A stretch of DNA of 42,390 bases, taken from Caldilineaceae bacterium. GTDB taxonomy: Bacteria; Chloroflexota; Anaerolineae; Caldilineales; Caldilineaceae. Location: assembly GCA_026705565.1 (NCBI GenBank), contig JAPPAJ010000176.1, positions 1 through 42,390 on the forward strand, in the 5' to 3' direction. The translations under genes and the position numbers were made by a program. This document shows positions 17,207 through 28,732 of the stretch, in pieces (position 1 is the stretch's first letter; the number at the start of each line of letters is the position of its first letter). Below the pieces are notes generated by a model. That model saw only the letters and a list, made by a program, of their open reading frames with translations, ran no database searches and was not told the DNA's origin.

Positions 17207-18211
17207 TCAAACCTCGATTTCGGGAAGGCTGCGCCGCATGATCTGATAGTTTTCCAAGGCCTGGCCGGCTCCCAGGGCAACACAGGCCATGGGGTTTTCG
17301 GCAACGTAGCAGGGAACGCCCAGATGGCGGGTCAGCCGTTCCGGCAGGTAGCGCAGTTGGGAACCGCCGCCGGTCAGGACCACGCCCCGGTCGATGATGT
17401 CCGAGGCCAGTTCCGGCGGCGTCTTTTCAAGGGTGGACCGAATGGTGCCGATGATGGCCTGCATGGGATCCTCGATGGCCTCCGTCACCTCGCTGCTGGC
17501 CAGGGTGGCGCTGCGGGGCAGGCCGTTGACCTGATCCCGGCCCCTGATCTCGATGCTGGTGTCGTATTCCTGGGGCAACGCGCTGCCGATGCTGATCTTG
17601 ATCTCCTCGGCGGTCTGTTCCCCGATGAGGAGGTTGTACTTCTTGCGCACGTAGTTGGCGATGGCCTCGTCGATGCGATTGCCCCCCGTGCGGACGCTGC
17701 TCCAGACCACAATGTCGTACATCGACACGACTGCGGACTCCGTGGTGCCTCCGCCGAAGTCCACGACCATGTTCCCGGTCGGAGTGCCGATCGGCAGGCC
17801 GGCGCCGTAGGCCGCGGCCAGGGGTTCGGGAATCAGGTAGGCGGCCCCGGCCCCGGCCTGCATGGCGGCGTCGTGGACGGCATGCTCCTCGACGCTGGTC
17901 ACTCCCTTGGGGGTGGAGATCATCACCCGCGGCTTGAATAGGGGGCGCTTGCCGGTCACCTGCTGAATGAAGTAGCGGAGCATCGCTTCCGTCACGTCGA
18001 ACTTGGCGATCACGCCGTTCAGCAGAGGCCGTTCGACCTGGATGCTGTCCGGGTTGCGGCCGAGCATGTCGAAGGCTTCGTGGCCAACCGCCACCATGTG
18101 CTGGCCGGCGATTGCGACCACCGACGGCTCCTGCATCACAATGCCCTTGCCTTGGACATGGACCAGCACGTTGACGGTGCCCAGATCGATGCCAATGTGC
18201 TTCTGCAGCAT
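17207..18211 (-). CDS. mreB: Rod-shape-determining actin homologue MreB
   Basis: A 334-aa bacterial actin that forms membrane-associated filaments guiding lateral wall synthesis. ATP-site motifs are present: phosphate-1 [18 protein letters not shown] at the N-terminus, phosphate-2 [10 protein letters not shown], and the adenosine motif [29 protein letters not shown] and [16 protein letters not shown] are MreB hallmarks. Length is normal. It lacks the usual mreC/mreD/rodA partners downstream; instead it is followed by a PLP enzyme and a reductase. A perfect TATAAT on the minus strand lies ~74 bases before the start. Confidence 0.95.
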   Translation of the reverse strand: MLQKHIGIDLGTVNVLVHVQGKGIVMQEPSVVAIAGQHMVAVGHEAFDMLGRNPDSIQVERPLLNGVIAKFDVTEAMLRYFIQQVTGKRPLFKPRVMISTPKGVTSVEEHAVHDAAMQAGAGAAYLIPEPLAAAYGAGLPIGTPTGNMVVDFGGGTTESAVVSMYDIVVWSSVRTGGNRIDEAIANYVRKKYNLLIGEQTAEEIKISIGSALPQEYDTSIEIRGRDQVNGLPRSATLASSEVTEAIEDPMQAIIGTIRSTLEKTPPELASDIIDRGVVLTGGGSQLRYLPERLTRHLGVPCYVAENPMACVALGAGQALENYQIMRRSLPEIEV

Positions 18212-18284
18212 GGGAGATGGTCAGGAGGTCGCGCGAAGTCGATGTACGGGGCGAAGGGCGAATCCCTCGGACCTGCAACACACT

Positions 18285-18290
18285 ATTATA
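18285..18290 (-). promoter_or_regulatory. Probable -10 element of mreB operon
   Basis: TATAAT on the minus strand in context CCTATAATAGTG, about 74 bases upstream of the mreB start codon. No convincing -35 at normal spacing. Confidence 0.45.
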
Positions 18291-18308
18291 GGAAATCCGG
18301 CGGGGCAG

Positions 18309-18770
18309 GTGCCGTTGGCAGTCACCGGGCGATGGAGGATCGGGCCGAGATCATCCTTGGAGCGAATCTCGGAGGACCGCTTCCGGATTGACTACCGGCA
18401 GCAGGCGCCATTGAAAATCCTTCTGCCCCGGATCGACCCCGGTGCCGCCGCAGAGGTGGTGTTGGCCAACAGCGCCGGCGGGATCGCGGGCGGCGACCAC
18501 CTGACGGTTCGGGTGGCGGTGGGAGCCGCCGCCGCCGCCGTGGTCACTTCCCAGGCCGCGGAAAAAGCGTACTGGTCGCACGGCCCCGCGGCCGACTTGG
18601 AGACCCGGGTGATCGTTGGTCCACGGGCCCGGCTGGCATGGGTCCCTCAGCTGGACTTTGTACAAATGTCCGCGCGGGCGCTGGGGGATCGGGAGCGTGT
18701 CAGACCGAGGAACAGAGGGAGACCAGGAGCGGTGCGTGCGGTGGGACGGAGACGGATCAAAGCGCAATGA
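18309..18770 (+). pseudogene. ureD: Truncated urease accessory protein UreD
   Basis: N-terminal half of a UreD/UreH urease accessory protein, the scaffold for nickel insertion into urease. The frame reads FRIDYRQQAPLKILLPR, then VLANSAGGIAGGDHLTVRV and VVTSQAAEKAYWS, then LAWVPQ. These match, in order, the family's QRAPLRVLFPRP, VNTAGGLAGGDRL, TTQAAEKVY and WLPQ motifs. After WVPQ homology stops, and the frame ends at 18770 in Arg-rich sequence; the second half of the ~270-aa family is missing. No ureABC, E, F or G gene is in the window. The probable start is GTG 18309, divergent from mreB. It ends 12 bases from the convergent Uma2 gene, suggesting a deletion or insertion boundary. Most likely non-functional. 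Confidence 0.75.
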
Positions 18771-18782
18771 AGACGGACGTGG

Positions 18783-20066
18783 CTACCAGCCGCCTCCGGG
18801 CGTGTGCGGTTCGCGCGGGTTCGGCGAATCATTGGGTCCGCGGTCTTCGTCGGGATCGTCCAACAGCAGGGACCGCCATTCGGTAGGGGATTGCTGCACC
18901 TCTAGGATGCGGTCCACTGCATTCGCGGGTGGGCCATGTTCTTGCCAGTGGGCCGCGATGCGGTCGCGTTCCTGCACGGACAGCTCGGACAGGAGCCTGT
19001 GCAGCACCGCGATGGCCATCTTGGTCTCACCGCGTGCCTCGCGTTCTCGACCCATGCGCTCCTGCTCGACTGCCCGTTCGTGCTCCGCGTCGGTCGCACG
19101 GTCGCGCCAGCGGCCCTGTTCCCTGTCCCACCATTGGAAGCGCGGCGGCGGCCGGCGCTCTTCAGGCAGTCGGCGAAACTCCTCGGTTTCTTCCCGTGCG
19201 TCCGGCAGGAAGCGGATGCGCGTGCCGAATACGTTGCTCCAGTATTCGTCCGGCCCTTGGGAGGAAGTCCGCGGCTCGGGAGCGACCCGATGGTAGGCCT
19301 CGCCTGTCAGCCGGTACATCAGCAGTTCCCGCGGCGAGCCGGCCCTGCGCTTGCTCCCCAGGTCGTAGATCAGGTATTCGGAAACTCCCGCGGCCTCATA
19401 CAGGTGCTTCTTGTAGTTGAGGTCCCGGTTGGCCGAGCCCCGGGACAGCACTTCCAGTACCAGTTCCGGGACCGGGGCCCCCAGATCGAGGCGTAGGATG
19501 CCCTTCGGCAGGAAGCGCTCCCGCTCCCCCACCGACAGGTTCGCCAGCACAATCAGGTCCGCCCGCACCCCTTTTTGAACAGGATGGCGTTCGCGCGTAA
19601 CGCGGTTGGCACGGGCAATGGTCTCCGGGCGGAAACGGACTTCCAACTCGTAGTCCGCCTCGCGGTCCGTGTCGGCGAGCGCGTCGTCGGCTGAATGGGA
19701 CATGCGCTCCTGAACTTTCCACGCCCGTTTCTCCAAGGGACTCACAACACCGTCCTCGTCGTATTCCAGCAGGTATACGCCCTCGGCGCCATAATCGGGG
19801 TCGGTCGTCGAATCGGGGTCGTACTCGTGGCCGACGTCGTAGATGAACTCCGGATCGAAGTGGCCCAGGATCTCCAGATCGCGCCGCCATTCGTCAAGGT
19901 GCTCCAAGCGCCATGCGGCCCGTGCGGCCCGCGCTGCGCGCGTCATCTCCGGCTCGGCGATGGAGTGCGGGTCCGGCGCGCGCCCGTTGGGTACCGCCGG
20001 GGTCATCCCTTTGCCGTTGGCTTCCACCGTGGTCGGTGTTCGTTCTTGCACCTTGACCGAAGCCAT
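18783..20066 (-). CDS. Uma2-family (DUF820) PD-(D/E)XK nuclease-like protein
   Basis: A 427-aa protein with a central Uma2 domain (about residues 130-280). It shows VRADLIVLANL, then PELVLEVLSRGSANRDLNYK and LYEAAGVSEYLIYD, which match the family pattern of an acidic residue, ExLS, and a YExxGVxEYWxxD motif. Uma2 proteins are abundant in Cyanobacteria and Chloroflexota; a restriction-like endonuclease fold is established, but biological function is not. The N-terminal ~100 residues are acidic and charged; the C-terminal ~100 residues form charged helices (HERAVEQERMGREREA), as in many family members. The start at 20066 is preferred: GAGG lies 7 bases before the ATG; an alternative lies at 20081. 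Single gene, convergent with the ureD fragment. Confidence 0.82.
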   Translation of the reverse strand: MASVKVQERTPTTVEANGKGMTPAVPNGRAPDPHSIAEPEMTRAARAARAAWRLEHLDEWRRDLEILGHFDPEFIYDVGHEYDPDSTTDPDYGAEGVYLLEYDEDGVVSPLEKRAWKVQERMSHSADDALADTDREADYELEVRFRPETIARANRVTRERHPVQKGVRADLIVLANLSVGERERFLPKGILRLDLGAPVPELVLEVLSRGSANRDLNYKKHLYEAAGVSEYLIYDLGSKRRAGSPRELLMYRLTGEAYHRVAPEPRTSSQGPDEYWSNVFGTRIRFLPDAREETEEFRRLPEERRPPPRFQWWDREQGRWRDRATDAEHERAVEQERMGREREARGETKMAIAVLHRLLSELSVQERDRIAAHWQEHGPPANAVDRILEVQQSPTEWRSLLLDDPDEDRGPNDSPNPREPHTPGGGW

Positions 20067-20385
20067 CTCCCACCTCACCATTCCGAACCGCTTCGCCCGG
20101 CCGTATTCTACTTGGCCTCAAAGAGGAATTGATCTCCGATTTGCCAACACTTTTTCGGTTCCGTTGGTTTTGCCTGGAACTTATTCTTGGTGTCCTCGAC
20201 ACATGTCGGCGTTAGTTCGCGGCAGGTTCTTGACAATCCCGGTGCAAGTGTGCTCCGGGTTTCACAGCCCAACCTACTCTCCAGGCGGTCGGCCCCAATT
20301 TGCTCTGCCGGTCCCGCCGCGGCGTGGGCAGTTGGCAAAAAAGTTGTGCAGTTGACCCCGTCGATTTGGGGGACAACGAACGGGT
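20067..20385. other. Intergenic region between Uma2 gene and atp operon
   Basis: About 320 bases, noticeably less GC-rich than flanks, with no supported gene. It contains the candidate terminator of the atp operon (20337-20377) and presumably the Uma2 promoter. Confidence 0.5.
20337..20377 (-). terminator. Candidate intrinsic terminator of the atp operon
   Basis: On the minus strand a stem GTTGT/ACAAC encloses an inner CCCC/GGGG stem, interrupted by an 8-base bulge, and is followed directly by six U residues (A6 at 20337-20342 on the plus strand). It lies right after atpC. The bulge makes it imperfect, but the U-run supports termination. Confidence 0.4.
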
Positions 20386-20823
20386 TCAGTTGGCCTGCGA
20401 CCCCATGCCCGGCCGCGGCCGGCGACGCCTGGCGATCCTGAGGCGAACCTCGCTGCGCCGGAGTGCCGCCACATGCACCGGCGGCGCGGACGCGACGCCG
20501 CCGGCTTCCGCCACGGTGGCTTCCGCACGGGCGCGCGCCGCCTCGGCCCGTTGAATGTCAATGTCGTCCACCCGTTCGGCGACGTCCGCCAGTATCGTCA
20601 CCACATCCGGCCGGACTTCGGCAATGCCGCCGTTGACGAACAGGGCCTCCTGTTCCTCATCATTCTCGTAGAGAAGGATTTCGCCGGTGACCAGGGTGGT
20701 CATGAGCGGCGCATGGCCGCCCATGACGCCCATTTGCCCCGACTCGCCGGGCAGGACCACCATGTCGGCGTCCCGGGACATCAGAAGCCGTTCCGGCGTT
20801 ACGATTTCTACCTTGATCGGCAC
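20386..20823 (-). CDS. atpC: ATP synthase F1 subunit epsilon
   Basis: A 145-aa F1 epsilon subunit, part of the central stalk and coupling regulator. The N-terminal beta-sandwich shows VEIVTPERLLMSRDADMVVLPGESGQMGVMGGHAPLMT, characteristic of the family. A short helical part (DIDIQRAEAARARAEA) follows, and a basic C-terminal tail ([11 protein letters not shown]) differs from the usual second helix and may be species-specific. It is the last gene of the operon, 38 bases after atpD. Confidence 0.95.
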   Translation of the reverse strand: MPIKVEIVTPERLLMSRDADMVVLPGESGQMGVMGGHAPLMTTLVTGEILLYENDEEQEALFVNGGIAEVRPDVVTILADVAERVDDIDIQRAEAARARAEATVAEAGGVASAPPVHVAALRRSEVRLRIARRRRPRPGMGSQAN

Positions 20824-20861
20824 GTGGCTGCTCGCTTCCGCAAGGGGTGTGGGGGATCCGG

Positions 20862-22271
<1,410 letters not shown>

Positions 22272-22312
22272 CTAGTACTCCTGGTGTTCGATGGGGAAGG
22301 ACCGGGAGCCGG

Positions 22313-23188
22313 TCAGGTCGCCTGCTCCAGGGCGGACACGCCGCCCACGATGTCCATCAATTCGCTGGTGATGCCTTCCTGACGGGCCTTGTTGAAGCGC
22401 AGGTTCAACTCCTCCAGCAGTTCCTGGGCCGCCTCCGAGGCGTTGCGCATGGCCACCATGCGGGCCGAGTGCTCGCTGGCCAGCGATTCGTACACTGCCT
22501 GCAGGATTTGGACCTCGGTGAACTCGAAGATGGCCCGTTCCAGCACCGTCTGCGGATCCGGCTCGAAGATATAGTCCGGCGCCATTGGCATGCTGGGCTC
22601 GGCCGGTTCCACCGGCAACAGCTTGACCACGGTCGGAGTCTGCAACAGGGTGTTCACGAAGTCGGTGTAGACCAACCGCACCTCGTCGAATTCACCGGCT
22701 CGGAAGTCGTCAATGACCACACGCGTGATGGCGGCGATGTCGCTGCGCGTGGGCGAGTCCGGAATGCCCATGAACTCGGCATGGATGATGGGGTCGTACC
22801 GCTGAAACCAGTCGCGGCCCTTGCGACCGACCGCAATCGCACAGACGTCCGCCTCCTCCGCGCGCAGGGCGGCCACTTCCTGCTGACCCTTGCGGATCAC
22901 GTTCGCGTTGAAGCCGCCGGCCAGGCCGCGGTCGCCGGACACCAGGACCACGCAGCCCTTGCGCACGGGGCGGGGGGTCATCAGCTCCCCGAGGTCGGCC
23001 TCGACCACCGGCAGGCGCGCGATGTAGTGCAGGACATCGGACGCCTTTTCGGCAAAGGGACGCGCCGCCGTCACCATCTGCTGGGCGCGGCGCATGCGGG
23101 AGGCGGCCACCGCCTCCATGGCGCGCGTCACCTGTTCGATGTTGGCAACGGACTTGATCCGCCGACGGATTTCTCGGGTGCTGGCCAT
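22313..23188 (-). CDS. atpG: ATP synthase F1 subunit gamma
   Basis: Rotary shaft subunit gamma (291 aa). It begins [34 protein letters not shown] and ends in EEL...[16 protein letters not shown], the conserved N- and C-terminal helices that form the antiparallel coiled coil. A central Rossmann-like part carries [14 protein letters not shown]. Lies between atpA and atpD in the standard order, 43 bases from atpA. Confidence 0.97.
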   Translation of the reverse strand: MASTREIRRRIKSVANIEQVTRAMEAVAASRMRRAQQMVTAARPFAEKASDVLHYIARLPVVEADLGELMTPRPVRKGCVVLVSGDRGLAGGFNANVIRKGQQEVAALRAEEADVCAIAVGRKGRDWFQRYDPIIHAEFMGIPDSPTRSDIAAITRVVIDDFRAGEFDEVRLVYTDFVNTLLQTPTVVKLLPVEPAEPSMPMAPDYIFEPDPQTVLERAIFEFTEVQILQAVYESLASEHSARMVAMRNASEAAQELLEELNLRFNKARQEGITSELMDIVGGVSALEQAT

Positions 23189-23231
23189 CGCGTTTCAGGC
23201 TCCCGTCGAAGGAGGGGGAAGCCGGGACCGC

Positions 23232-24749
23232 CTAGGCGGACGGGCTCCAGGTGCGGGTGAAGTCGGCCACGGCTGTTTCCAGGGCACTTTCGGTGGTGTC
23301 GGAGAGATCCTGTTCCGAAGCGATCGTGTTGGCGATGCCGGAATGGCTGGCCTCGATGTAGGCGTGCAGGCCCTGTTCGAAGTTCTTGACTTCGGCGACC
23401 GGCACCTCGTCCAGGTAGCCGTTGTTGACGGCCCACAGCGAGATCACCTGCTGGGCCAGGGTCAGCGGGTTGTACTGCGTCTGCTTCAGCACTTCCTGAA
23501 TGCGCTGGCCCCGGTTGAGTTGCGCCTGGGTGGAAGCGTCGAGTTCGCTGCCGAACTGGGCGAAGGCCGCCAGCTCGCGGTACTGGGAGAACTCCAGCTT
23601 GAGGCGGCCGGCGACCGCCTTCATGGCCCGGGTCTGGGCCGACGAACCGACGCGGCTGACCGACAGCCCCACGTTCATGGCGGGACGCACACCTCCGTTG
23701 AAGAGGTCGGTTTCCAGGAAGATCTGGCCGTCCGTGATGGAGATCACGTTGGTCGGAATGTAGGCCGAGACGTCGTTGGCCTGGGTTTCGATCACGGGCA
23801 GGGCGGTCAGTGTGCCCCCGCCTTCGCTCTCGGCCATGCAGGCCGCACGCTCCAGCAGGCGGCTGTGCAGGTAGAAGACGTCGCCCGGATAGGCCTCGCG
23901 TCCGGGCGGGCGGCGCAACAGCAGCGAGACCTGGCGGTAGGACTGGGCATGCTTGGAAAGGTCGTCGTAGATGATCAGGGCGTGCCGTCCTGATTCCATG
24001 AACTCCTCGCCCATGGCGCAGCCGGCGTAGGGGGCGATGAACTGCAGGGCCGCGGGATCCGCCGCCGCCGCGGTGACCACAATCGTGTGCTCCATGGCAC
24101 CGTTGGCCTCGAGGATGCCCACGACCTGGGCGACCGTGGACTGCTTCTGGCCGACGGCCACGTAGATGCAGATGAGGTCCTTGCCCTTCTGGTTGATGAT
24201 CGTGTCGATCGCGATGGCGGTTTTGCCCGTCTGGCGATCGCCGATGATGAGTTCCCGCTGGCCGCGACCAATCGGAATCAGGGAGTCGATGCAGGTCAGT
24301 CCGGTCTCGACCGGCGTGTCCACCGACTGTCGTGTGACCACGCCGGGGGCAATGCGTTCCACCGGGCGGGTGCCAGTGGCATCGATCGGTCCCTTGCCGT
24401 CGATGGGCTGGCCGACGGCGTTGACTACGCGGCCCAGCAGGGCGTCTCCCACCGGCACGGAGGCAATGCGGCCGGTGCTCTGGACCAGGTCGCCCTCCTC
24501 GATGTCGGTGTACTCGCCCATGATGATGACGCCGACCCGGTCGGCATCCAGGTTGAGTACCATGCCCAGCGTGCCGTTGCGGGTGAATTCCACCAGTTCC
24601 ATGGCCATCGCCTGCTCGAGCCCCTTGACGATGGCAATGCCGTCGCCCACGGTCTCCACCTCGCCCACGTCGACGCGGGTCGGTGCCGGCTCAAAGGCCA
24701 GAATGCGCTCCTTCAGGCGCTCCGTTAGATTTCCGTTCATCACAGCCAT
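23232..24749 (-). CDS. atpA: ATP synthase F1 subunit alpha
   Basis: Regulatory alpha subunit (505 aa). Walker A GDRQTGKT is at residues 170-177. [15 protein letters not shown] precedes it, and the alpha signature region VSRVGSSAQ lies in the C-terminal third. The arginine finger is expected in this VSRVGS block. The first ATG (24749) has AAGGA 11 bases upstream; a second in-frame ATG at 24740 is less likely. Confidence 0.98.
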   Translation of the reverse strand: MAVMNGNLTERLKERILAFEPAPTRVDVGEVETVGDGIAIVKGLEQAMAMELVEFTRNGTLGMVLNLDADRVGVIIMGEYTDIEEGDLVQSTGRIASVPVGDALLGRVVNAVGQPIDGKGPIDATGTRPVERIAPGVVTRQSVDTPVETGLTCIDSLIPIGRGQRELIIGDRQTGKTAIAIDTIINQKGKDLICIYVAVGQKQSTVAQVVGILEANGAMEHTIVVTAAAADPAALQFIAPYAGCAMGEEFMESGRHALIIYDDLSKHAQSYRQVSLLLRRPPGREAYPGDVFYLHSRLLERAACMAESEGGGTLTALPVIETQANDVSAYIPTNVISITDGQIFLETDLFNGGVRPAMNVGLSVSRVGSSAQTRAMKAVAGRLKLEFSQYRELAAFAQFGSELDASTQAQLNRGQRIQEVLKQTQYNPLTLAQQVISLWAVNNGYLDEVPVAEVKNFEQGLHAYIEASHSGIANTIASEQDLSDTTESALETAVADFTRTWSPSA

Positions 24750-24843
24750 TGCGGTTTGGTTCCTTGCTGGCGGTCCCTCGTCCGGTCCTCCGTCGGAGAA
24801 ACGGGAGCGGGACCGACTGGCGGATGGATTGCGGTTGCCCCGG

Positions 24844-25377
24844 CTATACCGATGCCATCACATCGTCGCGCAGGGCCTGCAGGCTGCTGGCGACGGAAAG
24901 GTCGGTCAACTGGTCTCCCACCCGGATGCGCAGGCCGCCCATCAAGGCGGGATCCACGCTGAAGCGGACTTCCAGTTCGTTGCCGTGCTCGGCCCGCAAC
25001 TGGGCGGTCAACTGCTCCCTGCGTTCGGCGGACAACTGTACGGCACTCGTGATCTCGGCCGTCACCTGGCGGGCGCCGCCTCCGTGCAGGAGTTCGTCCA
25101 GTTCGCCGGCCACGGCCGGCAGCTGGTCCAGTTTGTCGTCGGCGGCCATGACCGTGACCAGGCGCAGGAACGGGGTGGGGATGCCGTCCGGCAACTGTTC
25201 CTGGAGGATGGCCTGCAGCGCCGCCTCGTCGCGTCCGGCCGCCTGCAGCCGGCGTCGCAGGTCCGTGCCCGGCGCCAGCGACTGCGACAGGGAATTCAAC
25301 AGGGTTTGCCAGCCATCCCAGGCAGCGGCCAGGAAGGCCTCTGCGTAGCGGCCGGCGTCGGAGGCGGATCCGGTCAT
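24844..25377 (-). CDS. atpH: ATP synthase F1 subunit delta (OSCP)
   Basis: A 177-aa delta subunit linking F1 to the peripheral stalk. The N-terminal helical domain starts [15 protein letters not shown]. The C-terminal part shows [19 protein letters not shown] and [22 protein letters not shown], the family signature. The start lies 3 bases past the atpF stop, which indicates translational coupling. Confidence 0.96.
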   Translation of the reverse strand: MTGSASDAGRYAEAFLAAAWDGWQTLLNSLSQSLAPGTDLRRRLQAAGRDEAALQAILQEQLPDGIPTPFLRLVTVMAADDKLDQLPAVAGELDELLHGGGARQVTAEITSAVQLSAERREQLTAQLRAEHGNELEVRFSVDPALMGGLRIRVGDQLTDLSVASSLQALRDDVMASV

Positions 25378-25380
25378 GGC

Positions 25381-25884
25381 CTAACTCCGGTTCTGGCCGG
25401 CCATCAAGTCGGCGATCAGCTGGTCCTGGTCGACATCCTGCCGAAGTTCGCGTCCCAGGATGCGCTGGGCGCCCAGCATCGAGAGTTCGGCAATCTGGCG
25501 GCTGGCGGAGGCCAGCGCCTCCGCTTTCTGGGCCTCGCCTTCCTCTTGGGCCTCCGTGCGGATTCGCATCGCCTCCTCGTTGGCGCGGCTGATGATGTCC
25601 TGGCGCACCTTGTCCGCGTCCTGGGTGGCCTGGGCCGTGACCCGGGACGCCTCCAGGCGGGCCTCCTCGAGGATCTTGTTGCCGTCCTGTTCCGCCTCGG
25701 CCCGGGCCTTGCCGGCCTGGTCGGCGTCCTTGATGCCCTGGGCAATCCGCTCGCGGCGGGCGATCAGGGCCTTGCTGACCGGCTTGTACAGCAGCGCGTT
25801 CAGCAGGAGCATGATGGCCACGAAGTTCACAATCTGCGAGATGAAGCCCATCCCTGTGAGTCCGAGGCTGTTTAAGGCTTCCAT
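25381..25884 (-). CDS. atpF: ATP synthase Fo subunit b
   Basis: Peripheral stalk subunit b (167 aa). A single N-terminal membrane helix (FISQIVNFVAIMLLLNALLYKPV) is followed by a long charged coiled coil rich in Ala, Glu, Arg and Gln. The short periplasmic N-terminus and the KPVSKAL turn are typical. One b gene only, so the stalk is a b2 homodimer. Confidence 0.96.
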   Translation of the reverse strand: MEALNSLGLTGMGFISQIVNFVAIMLLLNALLYKPVSKALIARRERIAQGIKDADQAGKARAEAEQDGNKILEEARLEASRVTAQATQDADKVRQDIISRANEEAMRIRTEAQEEGEAQKAEALASASRQIAELSMLGAQRILGRELRQDVDQDQLIADLMAGQNRS

Positions 25885-25924
25885 GCGCTAGTTTCCTTCC
25901 ATCTGAGTGGAATGTGCGGGGGGT

Positions 25925-27137
<1,213 letters not shown>

Positions 27138-27183
27138 CAGCGCGTTCTCCGGAAGGTCCGTGGGCGAACGAATGGCCGGGTGT

Positions 27184-27459
27184 CTAACCCTGGCGGGATT
27201 GTGTCGGAAGCGAGGCGCCGGGCAGGGGGTCGGCCGGCGCGGCCGGGGCATTGGCGTCGATGACCTGATCCATCTCGGCCAAACCCTGGCGGACGACGAA
27301 AAAGGCGGCAACCGGCAGGGAGACGACGGCGAAACCGATGGTGACCCAGGGGAAGGTCTCGGTCAGGACATCAACCAGTCCCCCGATGATCAGGGGCATG
27401 ATCAATGTCACAAGCAGCACCAGGCTCATGCGTCCCACATGGACGCGGGTCTTGGGCAT
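27184..27459 (-). CDS. AtpI-like small membrane protein of the ATP synthase operon
   Basis: A 91-aa protein with two predicted membrane helices (LVLLVTLIMPLIIGGLV and IGFAVVSLPVAAFFVV) and a short basic N-terminus. It matches the AtpI/ATPase-gene1 type found as first gene of F-ATP synthase operons, where it assists c-ring assembly or magnesium supply. The C-terminal tail is Pro/Ala-rich. The ATG at 27459 has AGG six bases upstream. The name rests on size, topology and position more than on sequence identity. Confidence 0.75.
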   Translation of the reverse strand: MPKTRVHVGRMSLVLLVTLIMPLIIGGLVDVLTETFPWVTIGFAVVSLPVAAFFVVRQGLAEMDQVIDANAPAAPADPLPGASLPTQSRQG

Positions 27460-27542
27460 GCGACCTGTCGTTCGACCTTGTGTGTTGTGCAGATCCGCCA
27501 AGCGCAGGACAGAGCGCGGTACGCCGCGCCTAAATCGCCGGG

Positions 27543-27572
27543 AGTGTATCACCGGCCGATCGCGGTCGCCAA
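27543..27572 (-). promoter_or_regulatory. Candidate promoter of the atp operon
   Basis: Minus strand: -35 TTGGCG (27567-27572), 18-base spacer, -10 TACACT (27543-27548) preceded by TGA, giving an extended -10. It lies between the kinase gene and atpI, with a predicted leader of ~77 bases. Confidence 0.5.
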
Positions 27573-27605
27573 ACTTCGGCACCCGCCGGGAATCAGGGGC
27601 CGGGC

Positions 27606-28619
27606 TCAGGCCTGCGATCCAGACAGGAGCGAAAGGATCAGGCCGGCCAGCAGGAGCAGGAGTGTCAGGGCAAGGGCACCGCGATGGGCTCGCAGGGCGG
27701 CACCCCAGGTTTCGGGCGGCGCGTGGGTGAAGGAGTGCTGAGGACCCGTGGAGGACTCCAGGGCCAGGTGGCTTCGGAATTCCGCCGCGGACACGATGCG
27801 TTCGTCGGGGTGCAGGGCCATCGCCTTGAAGACGGCATTCTCCGTCCGGCGGCTGACCCTGCGGCCGGGGCCGCGCAGTTCGGGCAGGGAGCCGGGGTTG
27901 AGGAACCGGACCTGTGCCGTGGGGGGGACGCGGCCGGACAGCAGGTGGTACAGGGTGGCCCCGAGGCTGTAGATGTCGGCCTTGGCATCGGCCAGGCCCA
28001 CATCCCCGCCCAACTGCTCCAGGGGTGTGTAGGCCAGGGTGCCCCGCCCCTGGGCCACCGTCAGGGTTTGCTGGTCTTCGTGGTCCGCCTGTTGCACCAA
28101 CCCGAAGTCGACCAGTTTGGCCAGACCTTCCGGCGTGACAATGATGTTGGCCGGCTTGATGTCGCGATGCAGGACGGGCGGGGTGCGGCGGTGCAGGTAG
28201 TCCAGTGCATCCAGCAACTGTCCGCACCATTCGAGCACTTGGTGCTCGGGAAGGCCGCGAATACGCTGTTCCTGCGGCCGGCGCAGCAGGCGGTCGCGCA
28301 GATTCAGGCCCGCCACGAAGTCCATGACGAGATAGTCCCGCCCCTCGGTCTCAAACATGTCGCTGACCTTGGGCAGGTTGGGATGATCGAGACTGGCCAG
28401 AAGCCTGGCCTCGCGCTTGAACTGCTCCCGTTCCTGGCGGAGCCGGTCCTCGGTCAGGGCTGGACCGGGGAGGCGATGGATTTCCTTGACGGCGCAGGTG
28501 CGGCCCGGCAGCCTGAGGTCGGAAGCCCGATAGACCGCGCCCATGCCGCCTTGGCCCACCAGTTGCTCGACGCGGTAGCGCCCGCGCAGTTCGGTGCCGG
28601 GGGAAAGAACGGATTGCAT
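27606..28619 (-). CDS. Hanks-type Ser/Thr protein kinase with C-terminal membrane anchor
   Basis: A 337-aa bacterial eukaryotic-like kinase. Seen: glycine loop VGQGGMGAVYRA, ATP Lys45 (CAVKEI), catalytic loop HRDIKPANI with Asp153, Mg-binding DFG at 171, and an activation segment ending GTLAYTPLEQ. The kinase domain spans about residues 15-285. A hydrophobic helix at about 315-334 (LALTLLLLLAGLILSLLSG) anchors it, with only a few residues beyond, so there is no extracellular sensor domain. It is divergent from the FHA-wHTH gene and upstream of the atp operon on the same strand, with 146 bases between. An active kinase is predicted; substrates are inferred from context only. Confidence 0.93.
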   Translation of the reverse strand: MQSVLSPGTELRGRYRVEQLVGQGGMGAVYRASDLRLPGRTCAVKEIHRLPGPALTEDRLRQEREQFKREARLLASLDHPNLPKVSDMFETEGRDYLVMDFVAGLNLRDRLLRRPQEQRIRGLPEHQVLEWCGQLLDALDYLHRRTPPVLHRDIKPANIIVTPEGLAKLVDFGLVQQADHEDQQTLTVAQGRGTLAYTPLEQLGGDVGLADAKADIYSLGATLYHLLSGRVPPTAQVRFLNPGSLPELRGPGRRVSRRTENAVFKAMALHPDERIVSAAEFRSHLALESSTGPQHSFTHAPPETWGAALRAHRGALALTLLLLLAGLILSLLSGSQA

Positions 28620-28694
28620 GGGGCGCGAACGGATGGGCCCGGTTGGTCGGGAGGGTCCCGGCCGGCCTCGGTCGCCGAGACCTCAAACCCTATA

Positions 28695-28700
28695 TATAAT
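28695..28700 (+). promoter_or_regulatory. Perfect -10 hexamer in kinase/FHA intergenic region
   Basis: TATAAT inside the AT-rich stretch TATATATAAT, 32 bases before the GTG of the FHA-wHTH gene. The same stretch read on the minus strand gives TATATA, so it could serve the kinase too. No clear -35. Confidence 0.45.
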
Positions 28701-28732
28701 CTCTTTGCCGACCATTCTACTTTCAAGCAGTC

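Noticed and set aside
24166-25875. 569-codon plus-strand open frame across atpA, atpH and atpF
   Set aside because: Antisense shadow of three certain ATP synthase genes; the composition is typical of reverse-frame translation in GC-rich DNA.
27460-28230. Long minus-strand frame joining AtpI to upstream sequence
   Set aside because: The upstream part is an out-of-frame shadow of the kinase gene; the ribosome-binding site and membrane topology place the start at 27459.
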